Shown here in pieces: positions 7,829 to 16,491 of a stretch of 64,000 nucleotides of DNA; the first letter of the stretch is position 1, and every line of letters begins with the position of its first letter. Source of the stretch: Arthrobacter bambusae (GTDB lineage: Bacteria > Actinomycetota > Actinomycetes > Actinomycetales > Micrococcaceae). The notes under the pieces are model-generated. The model saw only the letters and a program-made list of their open reading frames with translations, made no database searches and was not told where the DNA came from. Made by a program: the position numbers and the translations under genes. Location of the stretch: the NCBI RefSeq assembly GCF_030812595.1, contig NZ_JAUSSZ010000009.1, positions 155,359-219,358 of the forward strand. The letters run 5' to 3'.

Positions 7829-8700
7829 CCGCCGTGAGCATTGACTCCGCGCCCAAGACAGCTGCCCGACGGCGGGAACGCTGGGCGAGCGGGCGCACGT
7901 ACCTCAGCGCAGCGCTCATTTTCATCTGGTGCTTGCTTCCGTTCTACTGGATGATCGTGACCGCGTTCCGCGACGTCGGATACACCTTCGATTCGACGCC
8001 TTTCTTCACCCACGTCACCTGGGACAACTTCACCACGGTGTTCTCTGAAAACCTGGGCAACCACTTCGGCCGGAACCTCCTGAACTCGCTCCTCGTGGCA
8101 GGGGTAACCACCGTAGTGGCCCTCCTTTTCGGAGTGTTTGCGGCCTATGCCCTGTCCAGGCTTGAGTTCCGTTTCAAATTCCTTGTCCTCGGCTTTGTCC
8201 TCGGGGCATCGATGTTCCCGGGCGTGGCCTTGGTGACGCCGCTGTTCCAGCTGTTCACCAATATCGGCTGGTATGGCACATATCAGGCACTGATCATTCC
8301 GAACATTTCCTTTGTGCTTCCCCTGACGGTCTACACCTTGACGTCATTCTTCCGGGAGATGCCGTGGGAACTGGAGGAATCGGCTCGAATCGATGGTTGC
8401 ACGCAGGGCCAGGCATTCCGCAAGGTGATCATGCCGCTTGCTGCGCCCGCCGTGTTCACTACCGCAATCCTGGCGTTCATCGCTTCGTGGAATGAGTTCC
8501 TCATCGCGAGCCAGCTGTCCAACGAGCAGACCAAGACCGTCACGGTGGCTATCGCCTACTTCGCCGGTGCCCAGGCCCACCAGGAGCCTTACACCGCCGT
8601 CATGGCCGCCGGAACGGTCGTGACGATTCCGCTTGTGATCCTCGTGCTGGTCTTCCAGCGCAAGATCGTGGCGGGCCTGACAGCCGGCGCCGTCAAATGA
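7825..8700 (+). CDS. Sugar ABC transporter permease (MalG type)
   Basis: 291 residues with six predicted helices; the EAA loop reads EESARIDGCTQGQAFRKVIMPL. The ATG overlaps the previous stop (ATGA), indicating translational coupling and a 1:1 heterodimer with the MalF-type subunit. It ends KIVAGLTAGAVK, typical of MalG-like subunits. It is the second half of the membrane channel of the alpha-glucoside transporter. Confidence 0.92.
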   Translation: MTAVSIDSAPKTAARRRERWASGRTYLSAALIFIWCLLPFYWMIVTAFRDVGYTFDSTPFFTHVTWDNFTTVFSENLGNHFGRNLLNSLLVAGVTTVVALLFGVFAAYALSRLEFRFKFLVLGFVLGASMFPGVALVTPLFQLFTNIGWYGTYQALIIPNISFVLPLTVYTLTSFFREMPWELEESARIDGCTQGQAFRKVIMPLAAPAVFTTAILAFIASWNEFLIASQLSNEQTKTVTVAIAYFAGAQAHQEPYTAVMAAGTVVTIPLVILVLVFQRKIVAGLTAGAVK

Positions 8701-8969
8701 CGCACACCCCGGATTCGGCCGGGCCGTCCCTCGGCGGCCCGGCCAAGGAGCAGAACACGCGAGTGAAATCTGCGGAAGATTTCGACCTCGTCATAGGTTT
8801 TCTCGCCTTTTGGGCCTTGGTCCTGCTGGTCATCACAGTGGCCGCGGAGCTCACGGCCCAGCCCGCGCTGGGCTGGGCCTTGGGCCTGCTGGCAGTGGTG
8901 CTGGCCCTATGGGGGATGCTTCGGCTTCGCCGGCGGCTCCCCGCTCGGACGTCCAGGCGCATCAGCTGA
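8697..8969 (+). CDS. Small two-helix membrane protein in the sugar locus
   Basis: 90 residues, ATG overlapping the MalG-type stop (ATGA), so it belongs to the operon. After a polar N-terminus of about 28 residues there are two hydrophobic helices (about 31-51 and 56-76) and a basic tail (RLRRRLPARTSRRIS). I do not recognise a family. The coupling suggests a helper or stability factor for the transporter, but nothing in the sequence shows this. Confidence 0.6.
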   Translation: MTHTPDSAGPSLGGPAKEQNTRVKSAEDFDLVIGFLAFWALVLLVITVAAELTAQPALGWALGLLAVVLALWGMLRLRRRLPARTSRRIS

Positions 8970-9088
8970 GCAGCGAGCCGAAATAAGCAGCGCGGAATCG
9001 GCGGAGGGCAACCATGCGGAATACGCTGGTTATCCGTCGTCTGGGAAGGAACCCCCGGCTTCCGCCCGGAATCTTTGAGGGGGCTTGA

Positions 9089-10147
9089 GTGGCAAAAACG
9101 AGTGAACGGTCGCAGCGTGGCGGCCACGCAGGTGCCAGCATTGAGGACGTCGCACAGGCCGCGGGCGTTTCCACCGCCACCGTTTCCCGCGCAGTGCGCG
9201 GCCTTCCCCGGGTATCTCCTGCTACCCGGGAAAAGATCCTGCGGGTCGCCGGAGAACTCGGTTATGTGGCGTCGTCGTCCGCTTCCGGATTGGCTACGGG
9301 CCGTACGAAGACAATCGGGGTGCTGGCCCCTTATGTGGACCGTTGGTTCTTCTTCAAGGCGATCGAGGGCGTGGACCGCGAGCTCCACGCTCGCGGGTAC
9401 AACCTGTCGCTGTTCAACCTGGGCGGCCAGCGCGGAGCGCGGGAACGGCTCTTCAGCAAGACGATGGTCTACAAGCAGATCGACGCACTCCTTGTCCTCT
9501 GCATGTCCCTGACGCCCGAGGAAATCGCCGATCTCCAAAGGATCGAAATTCCCTTGGTGATTGTCGGCGGTCCAGTGGAGGACTGCCCCAGCATCGGCAT
9601 CGACGATTACGCTGCGTCTGTGGAAGCCACCATGCATCTGTTGAACCTCGGCCACCGGGAGATCGCGCTGCTCCATGGCCAGGACGATTCCGACCTGAAC
9701 TTCACCGTGCCGCGACTGCGCGTTGACGGTTTCACGGACGCCATGACGAGCGCGGGCTGTTCCATGCCTTCGGAGTGGGACATTTTCGGAAACTTCACCG
9801 TGGGCAGCGGCCAGGAAGCCTTTGACGAGCTCTGGAGCAAACCCGGGCGCAAACCGACGGCAATCTTCTGTGCTTCCGATGAAATGGCCATGGGTGCCAT
9901 GTTGCAGGCGCGGCGCCGTGGCGTCCGCGTGCCGGAAGAACTGTCCATCATCGGCATTGACAACCATGAATTCTCCGAGGCAATGGGCCTGACAACCGTG
10001 GCCCAGGACCCTGTTGAACAAGGCCAACTGGGCACGCGCATGCTGTTGGACGAATTGGCCGGGGCCGCAGGTTCCGTGCGGTCGATGAAAGCAGCCCACC
10101 GGCTGATCGTCCGCGAAACCACCGGTCCGCCCCGCCCCAAGGACTGA
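9089..10147 (+). CDS. LacI-family transcriptional regulator of the alpha-glucoside locus
   Basis: 352 residues starting at GTG 9089. The N-terminal helix-turn-helix reads IEDVAQAAGVSTATVSRAVRG (about 15-35), followed by the hinge helix and a periplasmic-binding-like sugar domain (TIGVLAPYVDRWFF ... SIIGIDNHEFSEAMGL). It lies 119 bases after the small membrane protein. Its likely targets are the operator at 5339-5354 and possibly its own promoter. Loss of DNA binding on sugar binding is the family norm; the inducer is unknown. Confidence 0.9.
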   Translation: MAKTSERSQRGGHAGASIEDVAQAAGVSTATVSRAVRGLPRVSPATREKILRVAGELGYVASSSASGLATGRTKTIGVLAPYVDRWFFFKAIEGVDRELHARGYNLSLFNLGGQRGARERLFSKTMVYKQIDALLVLCMSLTPEEIADLQRIEIPLVIVGGPVEDCPSIGIDDYAASVEATMHLLNLGHREIALLHGQDDSDLNFTVPRLRVDGFTDAMTSAGCSMPSEWDIFGNFTVGSGQEAFDELWSKPGRKPTAIFCASDEMAMGAMLQARRRGVRVPEELSIIGIDNHEFSEAMGLTTVAQDPVEQGQLGTRMLLDELAGAAGSVRSMKAAHRLIVRETTGPPRPKD

Positions 10148-10166
10148 GCCAGCGGGTGGCGAGGGT

Positions 10167-10298
10167 GGCGAGGGTGGCGGTGGGTGGGGCCACGCCGTGG
10201 GGGTTCCCTGGCCGAGCTTGCGAGGCGAGGGTGGCGGTGGGTGGGGCCACGCCGTGGGGGTTCCCTGGCCGAGCTTGCGAGGCGAGGGTGGCGGTGGG
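10167..10298. repeat. 57-bp tandem repeat, 2.3 copies
   Basis: Copies start at 10167 and 10224; a third, truncated copy (18 bases) starts at 10281. The two full units look identical. Each contains GGTGGGGCCACGCCGTGGGG followed by TTCCCTGGCCGAGCTTGCGA. The unit carries an internal inverted pattern (CCACGCCGTGG). It fills the gap between two convergent genes, so it may also affect transcription termination. Confidence 0.9.
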
Positions 10299-10300
10299 GA

Positions 10301-11170
10301 CTAGGAGGCCCGGGCCAGCTGCCTGATGGGGATCCAGCGGGAAGCCAGCCTGCGGTAAGCGGCGGCCGCCCCAGTCATGTCGCCCTCGGCAAGGCATTCG
10401 ATGCCCAACCTGACATCCATGGGTGACTCGTCAGGGTACACCTTGTCCGCTACGGCGCCGTAGTCCAGCTCGACCATTGACTGCACGTCGAACAATTCGA
10501 GCCATTCGGTGAGCTGGGTGAGGTCGTCCAGCATGTCCAGGTCCGGGGCTGCGAGGGCGAGGTTGGCCACGGCAAAGCGTGCGCGGTCCAAGGCATCCGT
10601 CAGTGAGGCCCAGACCCTGACGGTCAGGATCCGGCCGCCGGATTCCACGACGTCTTTGCGGTCCGACTCCTGGAACAGCGAGAACCAGCTGAAGGGTATG
10701 CCCCATGTCGAGGCCCGTGTATGCACGCGTTTCGCGTCGTGGCTGGCGTTGATGCGGTCGATGCGCGCCTGGTGCCTGTCGCGCTGGTGCACGGGGATGA
10801 GCAAGTCCGCGAGCGGTCCGTGGATGCCTTCCATGAGGGCATTGGCTGCCAATCCCGCCCGGATGACCAGCTGGCTGGGGCAGTAAAGCAGCCGCCCGGC
10901 GTCGGGGTCGTTCCTATCTCCGGAAGGAACACGCGTGATGCGGACCAGGTCGGTGCTGCCCGTGGGGAATGGGTCCCCGCCCTCTCGGGTGACCCGCCCG
11001 AGGGACGCGAGCAGCTCTGCATTTTCGACGGCGGCCCGCGAACCGCTGCGGGTACCGCTCGCCACGAGCTGTATCCGCTGGTCCTCCGGGAAGGCTTCGA
11101 GCGGTTCGTAGACGCGTAACGCCGAAGAGAAGGGGAGTCCAGCCTGACTCCCGTATAGCTTTCCGCTCAT
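10301..11170 (-). CDS. Uncharacterised protein
   Basis: 289 residues, no signal peptide and no membrane helix. I do not recognise a family. The sequence is mixed alpha/beta with several conserved-looking Trp-rich stretches (STWGIPFSWFSLF about 160-172) and a C-terminal helical part that resembles a short repeat (DVRLGIECLAEGDMTGAAAAYRRL). It reads toward exonuclease III's strand partner with 30 bases between this start and the xthA stop, so the two could be co-transcribed. Codon usage matches the neighbours, supporting a real gene. Confidence 0.75.
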   Translation of the reverse strand: MSGKLYGSQAGLPFSSALRVYEPLEAFPEDQRIQLVASGTRSGSRAAVENAELLASLGRVTREGGDPFPTGSTDLVRITRVPSGDRNDPDAGRLLYCPSQLVIRAGLAANALMEGIHGPLADLLIPVHQRDRHQARIDRINASHDAKRVHTRASTWGIPFSWFSLFQESDRKDVVESGGRILTVRVWASLTDALDRARFAVANLALAAPDLDMLDDLTQLTEWLELFDVQSMVELDYGAVADKVYPDESPMDVRLGIECLAEGDMTGAAAAYRRLASRWIPIRQLARAS

Positions 11171-11200
11171 CGCGGGCCCGCCTCCTCCGTCAATTGTTGT

Positions 11201-12013
11201 TCAGTCCGTAAGCTCCACGATCACGGGAGCGTGGTCCGAGGCGCCCTTGCCCTTGCGTTCCTCGCGGTCGATCGATGCCCCGGTAACGCGGGCAGCCAGG
11301 GCAGGGGAAGCCATGACGAAGTCGATACGCATGCCCTCCTTCTTGGGGAACCGGAGCTGCGTGTAGTCCCAGTAGGTGTAGACGCCGGGGCCCGGGGTGT
11401 AGGCGCGGGCGACGTCGGTGAAACCAGCCGCTTCGAACGCGCGGAAGGCTTCGCGCTCAGGTTCGCTGACGTGGGTGAGAGCGTTCGCCCGGAAGAAATC
11501 GATGTCCCACACGTCCTCATCCAGCGGGGCGATGTTCCAGTCGCCCATGAGGGCCACCTGGATTTCGGGGTTCTCGGCGATCCAAGCGGCGGCATGGCCC
11601 TTCAAGGTGTCCAACCACTTGAGCTTGTACGGCATGTGTTCGTCATCCAGGGAACGACCATTCGGAACGTACAGGCTCCACACCCGTATCCCGCCGCATG
11701 TTGCGGCAATCGCCCGGGCTTCCTGGGCCGGATCCTTGCCGGCTTTCCCGAAGGCGGGCTGGTCAACAAAGGTGCGCTGCACGTCGTCGAGTCCTACGCG
11801 CGAGGCGATCGCCACGCCGTTCCATTGGCTCAGGCCGAAGTGGGCGACTTCGTAGCCCATGCGCTCGAAGAGCTCCCACGGGAAGTTGTCGTCCTTGCAC
11901 TTGGTCTCCTGTATGGCGAGGACATCGCAGTCACTGCGCTGCAGCCAGGCCTCGACGCGGTCGGCACGCGCGCGGAGCGAATTCACATTCCAGGTAGCTA
12001 TCTTCACAGCCAC
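11201..12013 (-). CDS. xthA: Exodeoxyribonuclease III
   Basis: 270 residues of the ExoIII/APE1 endonuclease-exonuclease-phosphatase fold. Visible motifs are TWNVNSLRAR at the start, LAIQETK with the metal-binding Glu, GDWNIAP, RIDFVMAS and the C-terminal SDHAPV with the catalytic His. It cleaves at abasic sites and trims 3' ends in base excision repair in the cytosol. Length fits the family. Confidence 0.95.
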   Translation of the reverse strand: MAVKIATWNVNSLRARADRVEAWLQRSDCDVLAIQETKCKDDNFPWELFERMGYEVAHFGLSQWNGVAIASRVGLDDVQRTFVDQPAFGKAGKDPAQEARAIAATCGGIRVWSLYVPNGRSLDDEHMPYKLKWLDTLKGHAAAWIAENPEIQVALMGDWNIAPLDEDVWDIDFFRANALTHVSEPEREAFRAFEAAGFTDVARAYTPGPGVYTYWDYTQLRFPKKEGMRIDFVMASPALAARVTGASIDREERKGKGASDHAPVIVELTD

Positions 12014-12071
12014 TAACTTACCGAACTTGGGCCTTGGCGCATCCCCTTGGGGTGGATTGCTCGCGCGGGGG

Positions 12072-12638
12072 CTAGTGGGCGAGCATCACCGAAGAGGAGG
12101 CGCGCCTGCGGAGCTTGATGCCGGAAATGATCAAGAGGATGCCGGCAACCGCTGAATACGCCGCGAGGAGGGCCACGACCCCCAAAAAGCCCAGCCCCGG
12201 ATTGAGCAGTACCCAAACCCCGAATGCGGTGGTGACTATGCCCGTCGCCATCCAGGACCACCAACGCGGGACGTTCGCGCGGGTGTCCATGGCAAGGATG
12301 ATTTGCGAAACCCCGAGGATCAGGGCCCATGCTCCTATGAGGACGCCCAGTGCCGCGGCGGTGATGCCGGGCCACGAAACGGCTACGAGGCCGGTCACCA
12401 GGGAGATGAAGCCACCGATCAGGCTCCAGCGGGAGTGGCGAGCGGGGTCGTAGAAGTAATGGGCCATGTTGGTTAGTCCATCGGTGATGGCGAAGACGCC
12501 GAACACGTAGACGAGGGCAAACACCGTGGCGACCGGCAGGGAGGCAACAAGGAAGGCCAAGAGAAGAGCCAGGGCTCCCCGGAAGATCAGAGCCGTTCCT
12601 GAATGCTGAAACAACTTGCGTCCTGCGGTGTCGGACAT
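12072..12638 (-). CDS. HdeD/DUF308 family membrane protein
   Basis: 188 residues with six predicted membrane helices arranged as three hairpins (GALALLLAFLVASLPVATVF, VFAITDGLTNM, LVTGLVAVSWPGITAAALG and so on), the repeating pattern of DUF308 proteins. HdeD in Escherichia coli contributes to acid resistance; the role elsewhere is unproven. It follows xthA's promoter side with a 58-base gap. Confidence 0.88.
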   Translation of the reverse strand: MSDTAGRKLFQHSGTALIFRGALALLLAFLVASLPVATVFALVYVFGVFAITDGLTNMAHYFYDPARHSRWSLIGGFISLVTGLVAVSWPGITAAALGVLIGAWALILGVSQIILAMDTRANVPRWWSWMATGIVTTAFGVWVLLNPGLGFLGVVALLAAYSAVAGILLIISGIKLRRRASSSVMLAH

Positions 12639-12686
12639 AGGGTCAGTTTAGACCCGGCGCGGTAGCTGGTGAAGGGCCGGGGCTCC

Positions 12687-13907
12687 TTAGATCGACTCCA
12701 AAATGGAGACGTAGTTCGCGATGCCTACACCCCCCATGTTCTGGACCGCTCCGCGGCGTGCGCCGGGCAGTTGCATGGCTCCCGCGGTGCCCGTCAGCTG
12801 CATGGACGCGATGACATGTTGCGACACGCCGGTGGCGCCTACCGGGTGGCCCTTGGCCTTGAGGCCGCCGGACACGTTGATGGGCAGCTTGCCGTCCTTG
12901 TAGACCCAGCCTTCCCGCACGGCCCGGGATCCTTCACCGCGCGGCGTCAGCCCCATGGCCTCGTACATGATCAGTTCGGCGATGGTGAAGCAATCGTGCA
13001 CTTCAGCAAAGTCGAGTCCGTCGATGCCGACGCCGGCCATCCCCAGCGCGCGCTCCCAGGAGACCCGCGTAGCGGCGAACTCCGTGGGATCCCGGCGCTC
13101 TGCCGGGAAGAAGTCGTTCGCGTGGCCGAAGCCCGCCAACCGTACGGGGTCGGTAGCAGCGCCCGACGCCGGGCCGAGGGAGAGCACGACGGCGGCGGCG
13201 CCGTCGGACACGGGGGAGCAGTCGGTGCGGCGCAGCGGTTCGGCAACCATGGGGTTCTTCTCGGAAACGGTCCGGCAGAACTCCTCTCCGAAGTCCCTGT
13301 GCATCTGCGCGTAGGGGTTGTCCATGCCGTTGTGGTGGTTCTTGGCGGCGATGGAACCCAGGATGTCGCCCAGGCCGCCCCCGGCAAAACCGGCACCCGT
13401 CAGGCCCGCGCCGTAGCGCTTTTCGTAGTGCTTTGCCACTTCGGCGAACAACCCCGTGAAACCGGTGGTGGAGGCCTTTCCCGCCATTTCATAGGAGGCC
13501 CCAAGGAGCGCCGCTCCAACTACGTCGGCTCCCGCGTCGGTCATCTTTTCTGCCCCGATCACCAGGACGTTGCGGGCGGTGCCTGCCAAGACGGCCTTCA
13601 CGCCCTGCTGGAACGCTGCCGAGCCCGAGGCGCAGGCGTTTTCGGTTCTCGTCGCGGGCACATTGGCAAGTTCCTCGGACAGCTGCAATGCCAGGGAAGA
13701 GGTGAATCCCAGCGGCTGCATGCCTGAATTGAACTGGCCGAGGTAAATCTCGTCGATGTCCCGTGGCTCAAGGCCGGAGTTCCGGATGGCCTCCGCGGAC
13801 ACCTGGACAACCAGGGACTCCAGCGTCTCCTCCGTGAGTTTGCCGAACTTGCTGTGTCCCCACCCGGTGAGGAGGACATCTTTGCCGAACTGGTCTTTCA
13901 GGCTCAT
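12687..13907 (-). CDS. Thiolase-family acyltransferase (SCPx/acetyl-CoA acetyltransferase-like)
   Basis: 406 residues. The acyl-accepting Cys is C92 in [14 protein letters not shown], and the central [11 protein letters not shown] and [13 protein letters not shown] motifs are present. The usual C-terminal CxG cysteine loop is replaced by [16 protein letters not shown], the form seen in SCPx-like thiolases. It should perform thiolytic cleavage (or condensation) of a beta-ketoacyl-CoA. It overlaps the CoA-transferase B gene by four bases, so the operon activates a ketoacid to its CoA ester and then cleaves it. Confidence 0.82.
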   Translation of the reverse strand: MSLKDQFGKDVLLTGWGHSKFGKLTEETLESLVVQVSAEAIRNSGLEPRDIDEIYLGQFNSGMQPLGFTSSLALQLSEELANVPATRTENACASGSAAFQQGVKAVLAGTARNVLVIGAEKMTDAGADVVGAALLGASYEMAGKASTTGFTGLFAEVAKHYEKRYGAGLTGAGFAGGGLGDILGSIAAKNHHNGMDNPYAQMHRDFGEEFCRTVSEKNPMVAEPLRRTDCSPVSDGAAAVVLSLGPASGAATDPVRLAGFGHANDFFPAERRDPTEFAATRVSWERALGMAGVGIDGLDFAEVHDCFTIAELIMYEAMGLTPRGEGSRAVREGWVYKDGKLPINVSGGLKAKGHPVGATGVSQHVIASMQLTGTAGAMQLPGARRGAVQNMGGVGIANYVSILESI

Positions 13908-14587
13908 GCGGGTGTTCCTTCCAAAGCAGGGGCGGATTCAAACGCGACGTCGAATGCGGCCTCGGTCTTTCCGCGAAGCTCCTCTACGGTGACTCCGGGA
14001 GCGAGGCGGGTCAGCGTGAGCTGGCGCGCGCCGTCGTCGTTCATTTCCAGATCGAACACCGCGAGGTCGCTGATGATGCGGTCCACCACCCCTACGCCTG
14101 TCAGGGGCAGGGTGCATTCCTTGACGATCTTCGCGCTGCCGTCCTTGGCATTGTGTTCCGTGAGGACCACGACACGCGGGGTGCCGGCAACCAGGTCCAT
14201 GGCGCCTCCCATGCCCTTGACCATCTTTCCCGGGATGGTCCAGTTGGCGAGGTCGCCGTTGCCGGAAACTTGCATGGCCCCGAGGATTGCAACCTTGACG
14301 TGGCCGCCGCGGATCATCCCGAAGGACGTCGCCGAGTCGAAGATGCTGCCACCGGGCAGGACGGTGACGGTCTGCTTGCCGGCATTGATGAGGTCCGCGT
14401 CTTCCTCGCCTTCATAGGGAAAGGGCCCCATGCCCAAGAGGCCGTTTTCACTTTGCAGGACAACCCGCACGCCGTCGGGCAGGTTGTTGGCCACGAGGGT
14501 GGGAATGCCGATGCCGAGATTGACGTAATCGCCGTCGCTGAGTTCCTCGGCCGCGATGGCGGCCATTTCGTCGCGGGTCCATGCCAT
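13904..14587 (-). CDS. 3-oxoacid CoA-transferase subunit B
   Basis: 227 residues of the class I CoA-transferase family. The catalytic glutamate lies in [12 protein letters not shown], and [14 protein letters not shown] is the usual N-terminal motif. With subunit A it moves CoA from succinyl-CoA to a 3-oxoacid (acetoacetate or 3-oxoadipate). It sits between subunit A (27-base gap) and the thiolase (four-base overlap). Confidence 0.9.
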   Translation of the reverse strand: MAWTRDEMAAIAAEELSDGDYVNLGIGIPTLVANNLPDGVRVVLQSENGLLGMGPFPYEGEEDADLINAGKQTVTVLPGGSIFDSATSFGMIRGGHVKVAILGAMQVSGNGDLANWTIPGKMVKGMGGAMDLVAGTPRVVVLTEHNAKDGSAKIVKECTLPLTGVGVVDRIISDLAVFDLEMNDDGARQLTLTRLAPGVTVEELRGKTEAAFDVAFESAPALEGTPA

Positions 14588-14614
14588 GGTGGTGCTCCTT
14601 CGCTGGTGGGGTGC

Positions 14615-15331
14615 TTAGACGGCCAGGGCTTCAGTGCGGGGCCGGACTGTCCGCTGCTCAATGTCCTTGGGCCGGCCGCTCGCCTGGACCAGTCGCTGGA
14701 CGTAGACGCCGGGCGTCACGATGTGGTTGGGATCCAACGCGCCTGGCTGAACGATCACTTCGGCCTCGGCGATGGTCACGGTTCCGGCCGTCGCGACGAC
14801 CGGGTTGAAGTTCCGGGCCGTATAGCGGTAGATGAGGTTGCCGTCGGTGTCCGCGGTGTGGGCGTGGACCAGTGCGATGTCGGCGACGATCGCGCGCTCG
14901 CGGACGTACGTGACGCCGTCGAACTCTTCAAGGGGCTTGCCCTCGGCAACCAAGGTTCCGACGCCGGTCCGCGTGTAGAAGGCGGGGATGCCTGCGCCGC
15001 CCGCGCGGAGACGCTCGGCGAGGGTGCCCTGGGGAGCGAACTCGACCTCAAGCTGGCCGGACAGGTACTGCTCCGCGAAGAGCTTGTTCTCGCCCACATA
15101 TGAGGCAACGACCTTGCGGACCTGTCCGGCTTCGATGAGGACGCCAAGCCCTTTCCCGTCAATACCCATGTTGTTGGAGACCACTGTCAGGTCCTTGACT
15201 CCCGACTCGCGGACGGCGTCGATCAGGTCCGCGGGGATGCCGCTGAGCCCGAAGCCGCCGACGGCGATCGTCTGGCCGTCGCGCAGGACGTCCTGCAGTG
15301 CAATGGCGGCGCTGGGCTGGATTTTGGCCAT
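14615..15331 (-). CDS. 3-oxoacid CoA-transferase subunit A
   Basis: 238 residues. The glycine loop GGFGLSGIP near the N-terminus and NNMGIDGKGLGVL mark the alpha subunit of class I CoA-transferases. It is the first gene of the A-B-thiolase operon. A 13-bp palindrome (15371-15383) lies 40 bases upstream. Whether the substrate is 3-oxoadipate (aromatic catabolism) or acetoacetate cannot be decided from sequence; IclR control and the absence of ketone-body genes favour the former weakly. Confidence 0.9.
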   Translation of the reverse strand: MAKIQPSAAIALQDVLRDGQTIAVGGFGLSGIPADLIDAVRESGVKDLTVVSNNMGIDGKGLGVLIEAGQVRKVVASYVGENKLFAEQYLSGQLEVEFAPQGTLAERLRAGGAGIPAFYTRTGVGTLVAEGKPLEEFDGVTYVRERAIVADIALVHAHTADTDGNLIYRYTARNFNPVVATAGTVTIAEAEVIVQPGALDPNHIVTPGVYVQRLVQASGRPKDIEQRTVRPRTEALAV

Positions 15332-15370
15332 GGCGTTGTCCTCGTCTTTGAGTAGGGTTGCCCGGCGCTA

Positions 15371-15383
15371 TCCACTTTGTGGA
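15371..15383. promoter_or_regulatory. Probable IclR operator 1, TCCACTTTGTGGA
   Basis: A perfect 5-base-arm palindrome (TCCAC-TTT-GTGGA), 40 bases upstream of the CoA-transferase start. It differs by one spacer base from the site at 15528-15540. The pair spans the divergent promoter region of the operon and the IclR gene. Confidence 0.65.
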
Positions 15384-15527
15384 CACGGTCCCAACCGGCG
15401 GTCGGGGCAAGTCGTCTGGGCAAGTCGTCTGGGAAAGGAGCTTAGGGTGGCGTTATGCCTAGGGTCAACGGCTTCGCCTGGCCGGGAGGGCTGAACTTGC
15501 ATAGTGTGGACGCTAGTCTTAGAAGTG

Positions 15528-15540
15528 TCCACATTGTGGA
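15528..15540. promoter_or_regulatory. Probable IclR operator 2, TCCACATTGTGGA
   Basis: The same palindrome as at 15371-15383 with one changed spacer base, 26 bases upstream of the chosen IclR start. A further half site GTGGA lies at 15506-15510. Its position over the regulator's own promoter fits autoregulation. Centres of the two full sites are 157 bp apart. Confidence 0.65.
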
Positions 15541-15565
15541 GGAAAACTTCGGAAAGGGGAACGGG

Positions 15566-16354
15566 GTGCCTGCTCGACAGTTGCAAAACAAGCCGGTCCA
15601 GGGCGCCCAGGTAGTGGGGCGGGTCGCGGCCCTCCTGCGCCTCGTGGGGCGCAAGCCGGAGGGCATGTCCATCGCCGGCCTGGTCCGCGAGTCGGGGCTG
15701 ACGCGCCCGACCGTGCACCGCTTGCTCGCGTCACTCGCCGCCGAAGGCCTCCTGGACCACGATCAACGGACCGGCAACTGGATCCTGGGACCGGAGATCT
15801 TCCTGCTGGGGTCGGTGGCGGCTGCGCGGTTCCCGTTCGAGGACTTGGCCCGGCCCAGCCTGCGCCGCCTCGCCGAGGAGAGCGGGGAAAGTGCCTTCTA
15901 CTCAATCCGTCGCGGCCACGAAACCGTGTGCGTCCTCCGCGAGGAGGGCAGCTTCCCCGTGCGCTCCTTCGTATTGCACGAGGGCGTCAGGTTTCCGCTC
16001 GGCGTGGCGTCGGCCGGTACGGCAATCATGGCGTTCATGCCGGACAAGGAGCAGGAAATGATCCTGTCCGGCTGGGAACAACATGCGGGGGACTTCGCTG
16101 CGGGCCACACCGAGTGCGTGGTGCGCAGGAACCTCGAGCAGACCCGCATGGCCGGGTACTCGGTGAATCCCGGTTTAGTCCTCGAGGGGAGCTGGGGAAT
16201 GGCGGCCGCCGTCTTCGATCAACTGGGCCGCCCAATCGGCGCTTTGTCCCTCACGGGCATCGAGCCGCGGTTCCGTCCTGAACGGCAGGCCTTCCTCGGC
16301 AAGTTGCTCCTGGAAGAAGCCCACCGCATGAGCTCCGCGGGGCTCCCTCAATAA
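15566..16354 (+). CDS. IclR-family transcriptional regulator
   Basis: 262 residues from GTG 15566, chosen because GGAAAGGGG precedes it and because the longer in-frame start at 15455 would read through the operator and add 37 residues the family lacks. The winged helix-turn-helix reads SIAGLVRESGLTRPTVHRLLASLAAEGL, and the C-terminal effector domain includes RGHETVCVLREEG and LGVASAGTAIMAFM. It is divergent from the CoA-transferase/thiolase operon and probably controls it in response to an aromatic or ketoacid intermediate. Confidence 0.88.
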   Translation: MPARQLQNKPVQGAQVVGRVAALLRLVGRKPEGMSIAGLVRESGLTRPTVHRLLASLAAEGLLDHDQRTGNWILGPEIFLLGSVAAARFPFEDLARPSLRRLAEESGESAFYSIRRGHETVCVLREEGSFPVRSFVLHEGVRFPLGVASAGTAIMAFMPDKEQEMILSGWEQHAGDFAAGHTECVVRRNLEQTRMAGYSVNPGLVLEGSWGMAAAVFDQLGRPIGALSLTGIEPRFRPERQAFLGKLLLEEAHRMSSAGLPQ

Positions 16355-16491
16355 TTTTTTCAAACCCTACCCATCCACCCGAGCCGCACCTCCGAATAGC
16401 TGGCATAAGTACTTAGCCCGCCAGGGTGAAGTCCTTTCACACACCGGAATCAACCGGCCCCGAATGTCAGTCCGTTTGAAGGAGAAATGTC

